From positions 4,065 through 9,643 of the forward strand of contig DNFX01000251.1 in the NCBI GenBank assembly GCA_003486795.1: DNA of 5,579 bases, given 5' to 3'. The stretch comes from Actinomycetota bacterium. Lineage in GTDB: Bacteria; Actinomycetota; Humimicrobiia; Humimicrobiales; Humimicrobiaceae. Below the pieces are notes generated by a model. That model ran no database searches. It was not told the DNA's origin and saw only the letters and a program-made list of their open reading frames with translations. Below, in pieces: positions 1 to 5,579 of the stretch (the stretch's first letter is position 1; every line of letters starts with the position of its first letter). The position numbers and the translations under genes were made by a program.

Positions 1-1056
1 GTAAACGGTACTATTTCTGCCCTTCTCGAACTTGGAGCAGGTTTTCACCCTGATCTAACCGGCAGGGAGAATATATTCATTAATGCTGCAATACTGGGGA
101 TGAAACGAAGAGATGTTGAAAAGAAATTCAACGAGATAGTGGAATTCTCGGAACTTGAGAAATTCATAGACATGCCAGTCAAAAATTATTCTTCAGGTAT
201 GTATATGCGCCTGGGTTTTTCTGTGGCTATAAACGTAAATCCGGATATTCTGCTGGTTGATGAAGTTCTTGCAGTCGGTGACCAGGCTTTTCAGGCGAAA
301 TGCTATAAAGTCATTTATGATTTTATAAAACAGGGGAAAACCATAATAATAGTCTCACATGACCTGGGAACAATTCAGGATTTGTGTAACAGAGTCATAT
401 TTCTGAAAAACGGTAAAATAGAACAGATCGGCGGTCCTGTAGCAGTAGTCAGCTCTTATAGGGAATTTGTGGAAAATATCGAAATGGAAAGAGCTCATGA
501 ACAGCAGAAAGAGGAACGTAAAAAAATATTCCAGACAATAATCGAGAATAATCAGAAAGTAATTTCCGGTGAGGATATTGACAGGCTTGCTGCCACAAAT
601 CTGGGAAACAATGTAATAAACAGATTTGGTTCAGGGGATGCTGAAATTACTGATATAAGACTTCTTGACAGTAAAGGACAGCAGATAGATTTTTGCAAAT
701 ACGGGGATGAAGTAAGCATTGAATTTGATGCAGTTTTTAAAGCTGAAGTAGAAGACCCTATTTTTGGAATAAGGATAGTGGACTTTAAAGGCAATACGGT
801 ATATGGTACAAATAACAGATTGAATAATATAGTTGTTGGAACCTTAAAACCAGGAGACAGAGTAAAAGTAGTCTTTAAAAATAAAATAGTACTTATGGGT
901 GGAGTTTATTATGTTTCACCTGCAGTGGGTTATAAGGATTTCAGGACTTACTGTGACTGGGTCAATAATATGCTTACATTAAATGTTATAAAACATGAAA
1001 AGGCTGAAGGTATTGCAGATCTCAATACAGCTATGTCGGTACATAAAAACAGCTGA
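1..1056 (+). CDS. wzt: ABC transporter ATP-binding subunit for polysaccharide export, Wzt-like (5' partial)
   Basis: The reading frame is open from base 1 to the TGA at 1054-1056 (351 codons). The first ATG at 100 is internal, because the 33 preceding codons are already typical Wzt sequence (LLELGAGFHPDLTGREN). Numbering from base 1, the ABC signature is YSSGM at 63-67, Walker B ILLVDE at 83-88 with the catalytic Glu at 88, the D-loop AVGD at 91-94, and the switch His of SHD at 120. Walker A and roughly the first 80-100 residues lie upstream. A charged, helix-like linker (about 155-205) leads to a beta-rich C-terminal domain (about 208-338, beginning FGSGDAEIT) that matches the Wzt_C type, which in known Wzt proteins binds the glycan to be exported. 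The protein should act with a Wzm permease at the cytoplasmic membrane, powering export of a lipid-linked polysaccharide. The permease gene is not in the window. Teichoic-acid exporter TagH is a relative, but the C-terminal domain favours Wzt. Confidence 0.93.
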   Translation, partial: VNGTISALLELGAGFHPDLTGRENIFINAAILGMKRRDVEKKFNEIVEFSELEKFIDMPVKNYSSGMYMRLGFSVAINVNPDILLVDEVLAVGDQAFQAKCYKVIYDFIKQGKTIIIVSHDLGTIQDLCNRVIFLKNGKIEQIGGPVAVVSSYREFVENIEMERAHEQQKEERKKIFQTIIENNQKVISGEDIDRLAATNLGNNVINRFGSGDAEITDIRLLDSKGQQIDFCKYGDEVSIEFDAVFKAEVEDPIFGIRIVDFKGNTVYGTNNRLNNIVVGTLKPGDRVKVVFKNKIVLMGGVYYVSPAVGYKDFRTYCDWVNNMLTLNVIKHEKAEGIADLNTAMSVHKNS

Positions 1057-1080
1057 CTTTTAATATCTTTAGCAGTGTCT

Positions 1081-1086
1081 GAAAGG
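1081..1086 (+). promoter_or_regulatory. Ribosome binding site deciding the TTG start of the family 2 glycosyltransferase
   Basis: GAAAGG lies 7 bases ahead of TTG at 1094. The frame is closed by TAG at 1070-1072, and no ATG lies between that stop and the conserved NYNG motif, so this site supports TTG as the start codon. Confidence 0.6.
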
Positions 1087-1093
1087 TTTCTTC

Positions 1094-2692
1094 TTGAACC
1101 CTGAAGTTTTATTAATAATCATAAATTATAATGGTATCAATTTTCTTGGTGAATGCCTGGATTCTATTCTTTCCCAGTCTTATAAGAACATAAAGATACT
1201 TGTAATCGACAATAATTCAAAAGATGGAAGTGTCCAGTATATAAGAAATAATTACAGCGATGTCGATATAATCCAGAATATGTTTAACAAGGGATATGGA
1301 GACGCTATAAACAGAGCAGTAAGGTACGGGATTCAGAAATATCCTGAATCGAAGTATTTCGGGATTCTGAACAATGACTTAAGGCTTGATGAGAAATGGA
1401 CCGAAAATCTTGTAAGATACGGAGAACACAAGCCTGAATGCGGGGTAATGGGCGGCAAAATGCTTATTTATTACTGGCCCAAATATATAAACAGCACAGG
1501 TAGCCTGGTTAATTATTTCGGAAGCGGCTGGGACAGGGATTTTTTTGAAATAAATTCTGAAACAGTAAGAAAAAGCGGAGAGACTCTTGCTGTTTCCGGC
1601 GGGGCAATGCTTGTCAGAAAAGATGTTTTTTTGTCCTGCGGGTTTTTTGATACCGGATACTTCATGTATTATGAAGATATTGATTACTGCTTTAAAGTCT
1701 GGAAATACTCAGACTTTACTGTTGATTATGTAAACGATGCTCTTGTATATCATAAATTTTCTTCATCAAGCGGAATTCTGTCTCTTAAGAAACATTTTTA
1801 CCTTAAAAGGGCAAGATTTATCTTTATACTGAAAAATTATCCCCTTGGTTTTCTGCGGAAAATTCTTCCCGAAATATCTGATTATGAAGTCAGGTTTATA
1901 ATGAAGGATTTGCTTTCAAGATATGATATTACAAATTTTTTCAGAGAATTTTATATATATCTTATCTTTCTTGCAAAACTACCTGTCATTATAGGTTCAA
2001 GAATTTTGAAAAAAGATAATAGAAAATATCTGAGAGCTTCTAAAGCTATGAAAATGTGGGGGATGGTGAGTACGACTACAAAGGATTCAGGCAGAAAACA
2101 GATACCGATGCAGTACCTGGATATCCTGTGGAACAGATATGAGAAATTCGGAAGCCTTACCAACAGAGTGATTATGGGTATAAATGACGAAGGATTGAGA
2201 AGAGGATGGAAGAGCCTGATTACAAAAGGGTATCCAAGGGGACGGTTCTTTTTCAATTATGCCGATCTTGTGCTTACCAGTCCATACAGGGGAGAGAACC
2301 ACAGATATTATTTCCAGCTTCAGTATTTTTTATATGACAGAAAGCAGGACGTGCTTTTTATTGACATTGAAGGGGCAGTTTTTGAGATAAAACTTAATGA
2401 AAGAATGAATACGACAGTTTTCGAAATCCCTGCCGAACTGCTGAAAGATAAAAACCAGCTTATGATAAAACTTTCTTTTTGCAGTGATTTCCTAAAAAGA
2501 AATAACAGACACCACCACGGTAAAAAAGATATATTGCTTGATGGCGAAATTTCAGAGATGGATAACAAAACTTTTGCAAAATACATAGCTTGCTTCAAAG
2601 ACCTTTTTGTGATTGAAGTATCAGTTTTAAGTGATGATTCACAGTATTTGAGAAGAGAATTTTCAATGCTTGAAAAAATCAGTGAATATTAA
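1094..2692 (+). CDS. Family 2 glycosyltransferase, rhamnosyltransferase-like, with long C-terminal extension
   Basis: A 532-residue protein starting at TTG behind GAAAGG. The N-terminal GT-A domain (about 1-240) shows IIINYNG (8-14), IDNNSKDGS (38-46), the metal/sugar-nucleotide site LNND (92-95, the DXD equivalent), GGAMLVR (169-175) and YEDIDYCFKVW (193-203), the usual acceptor-side acidic motif. These resemble WbbL-type rhamnosyltransferases, and rmlD downstream fits a rhamnose donor, but the sugar is inferred. A hydrophobic stretch at about 284-303 may touch the membrane. Residues about 350-532 are not needed for a GT2 fold. Their pattern (GW at 371-372, alternating beta strands, IEGAVFEIKL, FEIPAEL, then an Asp-rich tail) suggests a beta-sandwich accessory domain. 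It lies 37 bases after wzt, probably in one transcript, and should work at the cytoplasmic face of the membrane. Confidence 0.9.
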   Translation: MNPEVLLIIINYNGINFLGECLDSILSQSYKNIKILVIDNNSKDGSVQYIRNNYSDVDIIQNMFNKGYGDAINRAVRYGIQKYPESKYFGILNNDLRLDEKWTENLVRYGEHKPECGVMGGKMLIYYWPKYINSTGSLVNYFGSGWDRDFFEINSETVRKSGETLAVSGGAMLVRKDVFLSCGFFDTGYFMYYEDIDYCFKVWKYSDFTVDYVNDALVYHKFSSSSGILSLKKHFYLKRARFIFILKNYPLGFLRKILPEISDYEVRFIMKDLLSRYDITNFFREFYIYLIFLAKLPVIIGSRILKKDNRKYLRASKAMKMWGMVSTTTKDSGRKQIPMQYLDILWNRYEKFGSLTNRVIMGINDEGLRRGWKSLITKGYPRGRFFFNYADLVLTSPYRGENHRYYFQLQYFLYDRKQDVLFIDIEGAVFEIKLNERMNTTVFEIPAELLKDKNQLMIKLSFCSDFLKRNNRHHHGKKDILLDGEISEMDNKTFAKYIACFKDLFVIEVSVLSDDSQYLRREFSMLEKISEY

Positions 2693-2696
2693 TATT
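2685..2696. repeat. AT palindrome across a stop codon
   Basis: AATATTAATATT is a perfect 12-base palindrome containing the TAA stop (2690-2692) of the family 2 glycosyltransferase. It is pure A/T, so it may be chance. No T-tract or GC stem makes it a terminator. Confidence 0.3.
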
Positions 2697-2711
2697 TTAC
2701 AAGTTTAGATT

Positions 2712-4052
2712 ATGGAAGAAATAAAAACCGGAAATAAAGAAATAAGTGAAGAGGACAAAACCTGGAAAGCTGGCCCTGATGAGCTTCTCAATGTAGCCGG
2801 GAAAAGGTGCCTCATAGTCCTTCACCGTTTCTGGCCTTTTCTGGGCGGTTCCGAAAAGCAGTTTCTCAAATGGGCACAGGTGCTTGATGATAAAGGCTGC
2901 AGGGTAAATGTGTTTACAACAAATGTATGGGATAATGACTATTTTTATTTTCCGGAGAAAAAATACATAAAGGAAACCTCAGCAAAAATTGGCAGCAATA
3001 TAAAGATAAGAAGATTTAAGGTGGGGCATCTTCCAAGAATGAATGCATTGCTGACATTTCTTGAAAGATTTCCGTCAAAAACACTTAAATTCTTAATCGG
3101 GAAGCCTTATATTTTTCTTCCAGGTTACTATTTCTATATGTTTTTAAGTGCTCTGTTTATGCCGAAAAAATTTGATTTTATAATTGCAGGTGTTTTTCCT
3201 CATTATTACCTTATATATCCTGCATTGTTTTATGCAAAGGTCAAAGGTATTCCGTTTATAATGAGCCCACTTGTTCATTTCGGTCAGCCTAATGATGAAG
3301 AAAACAACAGTCTTTTTCTAAATGAAAAATCCAGATATCTTCTTGACAAAAGTGATTACATTTTTACCATTACCGATGATGAAAGAGAAAAACTTATTTC
3401 GCTCGGAACCAGCGGAACAAAAATAAAAGTCAGCGGGATAGGTATTGAAGAAAATGATTCAACTCTTGAAGGAATAGGGACAAGATTCAGAAAAAAATAT
3501 AATATAAACTGTCCTTATGTTCTCCAGATATCGACACAGACTCACGATAAAGGCTCTCATCATGCTGTTGAAGCTCTTAAGGTTCTGTGGCGCAGGGGAA
3601 TAAAGGTAAAACTTGTCCTGATAGGTCAGATTTTGAAGGAGTTTGAAGAGTATCTTATAAGACAGAAACCGGAAGTATTTGAAAATACGATAATTCTGGA
3701 TTATGCAAGTGAACAGGATAAAAATGATGCGATTGACGGATGTGATGTATTCATAATGCCTTCGAAATCTGATTCTTTCGGGCTGGTTTATCTTGAGGCA
3801 TGGCTCCACAAAAAACCAGTAATAGCTGCTTACTGCAGCGGAGTAATGGAAGTAATAGATGAGGGAATAAACGGATTCTTTGTGCCGTTCGGGAATTATG
3901 AGATGATTGCCGGATACATCTACAAACTGATAAATGACAAGGAACTTTCTGACAAGCTTGGGGAAGAAGGATTCCGTAAAGCAGTTAATAATTATTTATG
4001 GGAAAAGAGACTGAAAAACTTTATTAAACTGATTGAAAATCTTAAATTATAA
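2712..4052 (+). CDS. GT4-type glycosyltransferase (GT-B fold) with D-x7-E motif
   Basis: A 446-residue protein. ATG at 2712 is the only plausible start: TAG at 2706-2708 closes the frame upstream, and no ATG, GTG or TTG lies in frame before the first beta strand. The first 30 or so residues are a charged extension ahead of the N-terminal Rossmann half, which opens with CLIVLHRFWPFLGGSEKQ (33-50, the glycine-rich acceptor loop). The C-terminal half begins near PYVLQIS (268-274), has the donor-phosphate Lys-Gly at 280-281 (THDKGSHH), and carries DSFGLVYLEAW (354-364). There Asp354 stands where most GT4 enzymes have the first Glu of E-x7-E; Glu362 is kept. The enzyme probably transfers a sugar from a nucleotide donor to a lipid-linked glycan at the inner membrane face. 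Donor and linkage cannot be read from sequence. No clear SD sequence is seen; the gene sits 19 bases after its neighbour. Confidence 0.9.
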   Translation: MEEIKTGNKEISEEDKTWKAGPDELLNVAGKRCLIVLHRFWPFLGGSEKQFLKWAQVLDDKGCRVNVFTTNVWDNDYFYFPEKKYIKETSAKIGSNIKIRRFKVGHLPRMNALLTFLERFPSKTLKFLIGKPYIFLPGYYFYMFLSALFMPKKFDFIIAGVFPHYYLIYPALFYAKVKGIPFIMSPLVHFGQPNDEENNSLFLNEKSRYLLDKSDYIFTITDDEREKLISLGTSGTKIKVSGIGIEENDSTLEGIGTRFRKKYNINCPYVLQISTQTHDKGSHHAVEALKVLWRRGIKVKLVLIGQILKEFEEYLIRQKPEVFENTIILDYASEQDKNDAIDGCDVFIMPSKSDSFGLVYLEAWLHKKPVIAAYCSGVMEVIDEGINGFFVPFGNYEMIAGYIYKLINDKELSDKLGEEGFRKAVNNYLWEKRLKNFIKLIENLKL

Positions 4053-4057
4053 ATTAT
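4044..4057 (+). repeat. Tandem AAATTAT duplication at a gene junction
   Basis: AAATTAT occurs twice in direct succession (4044-4050 and 4051-4057). It spans the TAA stop of one glycosyltransferase (4050-4052) and the first two bases of the next start codon. It leaves a 3-base gap and no SD sequence. A short slippage duplication is possible; chance in AT-rich DNA is equally so. Confidence 0.3.
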
Positions 4058-5249
4058 GAAAATCGGAATAGACATTTCAAGATATATAGACAAATCAGGC
4101 GGAGTAGGCATTTATGCTGCGAATCTGCTGAATTTTTTACTAAAACTTGATACTGATAATGAATATCTCGGGTATACATTCTTTTATGATTGTTTCCCGG
4201 ACGGCTGGAACAGTGAAAAAGAGGCAGGTATATTTGCAGATTATTACAGGAGTCCGAATATTTATACCAATTTCAAAATAAATGCCCTGAACTGGAGGAC
4301 CGCAAAGCTTAAAAAAATATGGCAGAAATCAAGCATAGAAAAACAAGAATATATTCTGGGCAATCCTGATGTTATTCATTCAACAGCATATGTTGTTCCC
4401 GAGCTTTTAAATGCAAAACTGGTAGTAACGGTTCATGACCTCAGCTTTCTGTTATTTCCTGATCTCCATACTGAAGAAAACAGGAGGCTTCTCATGCAGA
4501 ACCTTATATATGTCAATTCCAGACCGGCAATGGTTATCTGTGACAGTGAGCAGACAAAGATAGATCTTATAAAGTTTTTCCATGTCCCTGAAGAGCGTAT
4601 AGAGGTAGTTTATCTCGGGGTTGACCATATATTCAGTGATCCGATTACTGAGGAAAACAGGCAGAAAGTCCTGGAAAAATATGAAATAAGCGGCTTTGAC
4701 TATCTACTAAGTGTTTCATCCATAGAACCAAGGAAAAATTTTGAAAGAATAATCAATGTTTTTTCGGAAATGATAAAAAATGAAAAATACAGCAATCTTC
4801 ATCTTGTCTGTGCTGGCGGAGCAGGATGGAAAAATGAAAAGATATATGAGCTTGTAAGAAGAAATAATCTGGAGGACAGGGTGAAGTTTATCGGTTTTGT
4901 GGATGAAAGAGATCTTCCTTCGATTTACAATGGTGCCAGGTTGTTTTTATATCCTTCTCTTTATGAAGGATTCGGTCTTCCGGTACTGGAAGCAATGTCT
5001 TCGAAAGTGCCTGTAATTACTTCCAATACATCTTCTCTTCCGGAAGTGGCTGGTGATGCTGCTGTAATGGTTAATCCTTATAATGAAAAAGATATTTATA
5101 ATGCTGTGGAAAATGTATTAAATAACGAGAATCTCAGAAAGCAGCTGATAACGGAAGGAACCCAGAGGGCAAATCTTTTTACATGGGAGAATACAGCCCA
5201 AAAAACACTTGAAGTTTATTACAAAGTCTTTAGTGAAAATAATATTTGA
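4056..5249 (+). CDS. GT4-type glycosyltransferase (mannosyl/rhamnosyltransferase-like)
   Basis: A 397-residue protein of normal length for GT4 enzymes, starting at the family's usual MKIGIDIS. The N-terminal half has the glycine-rich loop [11 protein letters not shown] (15-25) and VVTVHDLSF (123-131), with His127 in the place of the common active-site histidine. The C-terminal half has [10 protein letters not shown] (219-228), in which Arg226 and Lys227 are the expected donor-phosphate contacts. It also has [12 protein letters not shown] (303-314) with the intact E-x7-E pair Glu304/Glu312, followed by [11 protein letters not shown] (326-336). This pattern is typical of O-antigen mannosyl- and rhamnosyltransferases (WbaZ/MtfB-like), but the substrate is not determined. 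The gene starts 3 bases after the previous stop and has no evident SD sequence, so translational coupling is likely. It should act in the cytosol or at the inner membrane face on the same lipid-linked glycan. Confidence 0.93.
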   Translation: MKIGIDISRYIDKSGGVGIYAANLLNFLLKLDTDNEYLGYTFFYDCFPDGWNSEKEAGIFADYYRSPNIYTNFKINALNWRTAKLKKIWQKSSIEKQEYILGNPDVIHSTAYVVPELLNAKLVVTVHDLSFLLFPDLHTEENRRLLMQNLIYVNSRPAMVICDSEQTKIDLIKFFHVPEERIEVVYLGVDHIFSDPITEENRQKVLEKYEISGFDYLLSVSSIEPRKNFERIINVFSEMIKNEKYSNLHLVCAGGAGWKNEKIYELVRRNNLEDRVKFIGFVDERDLPSIYNGARLFLYPSLYEGFGLPVLEAMSSKVPVITSNTSSLPEVAGDAAVMVNPYNEKDIYNAVENVLNNENLRKQLITEGTQRANLFTWENTAQKTLEVYYKVFSENNI

Positions 5250-5261
5250 AAATATTATAAT
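5233..5261 (+). promoter_or_regulatory. Possible sigma-70-type promoter for rmlD
   Basis: GTGAAA (5233-5238, four of six matches to TTGACA) is followed by a 17-base spacer and a perfect TATAAT (5256-5261), predicting a start near 5267-5269. The -35 lies inside the end of the preceding gene. AT-rich DNA yields TATAAT by chance, so this is tentative; the 225-base gap before rmlD makes an internal promoter reasonable. Confidence 0.35.
5241..5256. repeat. AT inverted repeat between the -35 and -10 boxes
   Basis: AATATTT-GA-AAATATT is a perfect 7-bp inverted repeat with a 2-base centre. It covers the TGA stop of the second GT4 gene and almost exactly fills the spacer of the possible promoter, where a repressor operator could sit. 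It is nearly pure A/T, so it is weak evidence alone. Confidence 0.3.
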
Positions 5262-5274
5262 ACAAAGAAATCTT

Positions 5275-5427
5275 TCCTGATAAATGGAAGCCTGGATGCA
5301 ATGCAGGTTATCTGCTGATGACAGAAAACCGGGTAAAAAATATAAATCCCAAAAAAAATGTAAAAGATATTTTAATAGTTGGAATAATAAAATAGAATAG
5401 TTATACCCGGCCTGTTTATTATCAGGA
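5275..5427 (+). other. Candidate structured leader RNA or small inverted-repeat element
   Basis: The outer arms TCCTGATAA (5275-5283) and TTATCAGGA (5419-5427) are perfect reverse complements, and a U-G pair could extend them (5274/5428). Nested inside are CCGGGTA/TACCCGG (5329-5335 / 5404-5410) and an AT-only pairing AAAATAT/ATATTTT (5337-5343 / 5367-5373). The 5' arm begins a few bases after the predicted transcription start. The 3' arm covers most of AGGAG (5424-5428), just before an in-frame ATG (5430). This could be a leader RNA controlling rmlD. As DNA, the arms could be the ends of a small inverted-repeat element, but no target-site duplication is seen. It matches no riboswitch class that I recognise. 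Confidence 0.3.
5306..5330 (+). other. Imperfect hairpin in the rmlD leader
   Basis: GGTTATCTG (5306-5314) pairs with CAGAAAACC (5322-5330) in eight of nine positions (A5310/A5326 mismatch), with a 7-base loop CTGATGA. No T-tract follows, so it is not a standard intrinsic terminator. C5329 and C5330 are shared with the inner 7-bp pairing, and G5306-G5307 with an alternative CCTG/CAGG pairing (5291-5294 / 5304-5307), so alternative folds are possible. Confidence 0.35.
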
Positions 5428-5461
5428 GTATGATTTTAAACAATAAAATAGTTTTTGGTAC

Positions 5462-5468
5462 AGAAGGG
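5462..5468 (+). promoter_or_regulatory. Ribosome binding site deciding the TTG start of rmlD
   Basis: AGAAGGG lies 6 bases before TTG at 5475, a good spacing. It supports TTG over the in-frame ATG at 5430, whose AGGAG sits only 1 base from the start codon. Confidence 0.6.
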
Positions 5469-5474
5469 AAAATA

Positions 5475-5579
5475 TTGAAGATAGCCTTGATTGGTTCAAA
5501 TGGCCAGATCGGCACCGATATTCTTAAATATTTTACTGAAAAGAATGAGGATGTCATCGGACTTACACAGGATGATATT
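5475..5579 (+). CDS. rmlD: dTDP-4-dehydrorhamnose reductase, RmlD-like (3' partial)
   Basis: The first 35 codons are present and the frame runs off the window end. The product opens with MKIALIGSNGQIGTDIL, a first beta strand and the nucleotide-binding GxxGxxG (Gly7, Gly10, Gly13) of extended short-chain dehydrogenases. The GSNGQIG form followed by VIGLTQDDI (27-35) is characteristic of RmlD, which reduces dTDP-4-dehydro-L-rhamnose to dTDP-L-rhamnose with NAD(P)H in the cytosol. TTG at 5475 is preferred: it gives the standard RmlD N-terminus and has a well-placed SD sequence. An in-frame ATG at 5430 would add 15 residues of no family resemblance. With only 35 residues, another sugar-nucleotide reductase or epimerase cannot be excluded. 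The 225-base gap from the glycosyltransferase genes and the possible promoter at 5233-5261 suggest partly separate regulation. Confidence 0.8.
   Translation, partial: MKIALIGSNGQIGTDILKYFTEKNEDVIGLTQDDI

Larger units (their letters stand above)
5250..5474. other. Intergenic region before rmlD with nested inverted repeats
   Basis: This is the only sizeable non-coding stretch. It holds a TATAAT box, a 9-bp inverted repeat (TCCTGATAA 5275-5283 / TTATCAGGA 5419-5427), an inner 7-bp repeat (CCGGGTA 5329-5335 / TACCCGG 5404-5410), a hairpin (5306-5330), and a possible 38-codon reading frame (5284-5400) without an SD sequence. No tRNA, no CRISPR and no GC-stem/T-tract terminator is visible. Confidence 0.6.

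Noticed and set aside
100..102. ATG as the start of the ABC ATPase gene
   Set aside because: The frame is open back to base 1 and the preceding 33 residues are conserved Wzt sequence, so this Met is internal.
1951..2602. Three overlapping minus-strand frames inside the family 2 glycosyltransferase
   Set aside because: They are antisense to a well-supported gene and have no recognisable motifs.
5315..5321. CTGATGA resembling the C box of a C/D guide RNA
   Set aside because: The first base does not match the purine required, no correctly placed D box or kink-turn pairing was found, and the sequence forms the loop of a hairpin.
5331..5358. GGG/CCC stem followed by an A-tract as an intrinsic terminator
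   Set aside because: Only three strong pairs with a 14-base loop, and the homopolymer is A rather than T on the + strand. Read on the minus strand there is no upstream gene for it to serve.
5275..5427. A MITE-type mobile element defined by the 9-bp inverted repeats
   Set aside because: The flanking bases show no target-site duplication and no second copy is present in the window. Kept only as an alternative to the leader-RNA reading.
5372..5557. 61-codon reading frame on the minus strand
   Set aside because: It lies opposite the rmlD start and the AT-rich leader, has low-complexity hydrophobic content, and shows no family resemblance.

Overview
The window is a piece of a cell-surface polysaccharide (O-antigen or capsule-like) gene cluster. 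All genes read on the + strand. The DNA is AT-rich. Arginine is encoded mainly by AGA/AGG, and ATA is frequent for isoleucine. Two genes begin with TTG behind purine-rich Shine-Dalgarno (SD) sequences, and there is a perfect TATAAT box, so a low-GC bacterium is most likely. No feature fixes the taxon, and an archaeon with bacterial-type glycan genes is not strictly excluded.

Layout: (1) 1-1056 is the 3' part of an ABC-transporter ATPase of the Wzt type, with a C-terminal glycan-recognition domain; its start and Walker A lie upstream of the window. (2) 1094-2692 is a family 2 glycosyltransferase of the rhamnosyltransferase type with a long, probably beta-rich C-terminal extension. (3) 2712-4052 is a GT4-type (GT-B fold) glycosyltransferase with Asp in place of the first Glu of the E-x7-E motif. 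(4) 4056-5249 is a second GT4-type enzyme with a standard E-x7-E motif. (5) 5250-5474 is the only real intergenic region (225 bases). (6) 5475-5579 is the beginning of rmlD, dTDP-4-dehydrorhamnose reductase, cut by the window end.

How they fit together: rmlD implies synthesis of dTDP-L-rhamnose. The three glycosyltransferases would build the glycan on a lipid carrier at the inner face of the membrane. Wzt, with an unseen permease Wzm, would export the finished chain. Gaps of 37, 19 and 3 bases suggest that genes 1-4 are one transcription unit. rmlD may have its own promoter.

The most interesting part is the spacer before rmlD. A possible promoter overlaps the end of the preceding gene, with an AT palindrome between its -35 and -10 boxes. 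Downstream, a 9-bp perfect inverted repeat (5275-5283 / 5419-5427) encloses a second 7-bp GC-rich pairing and a hairpin. The outer repeat covers an AGGAG sequence just ahead of an alternative ATG for rmlD. This could be a structured leader RNA, a small RNA or a small inverted-repeat element. It was found by eye and chance pairing in AT-rich DNA is a real alternative.
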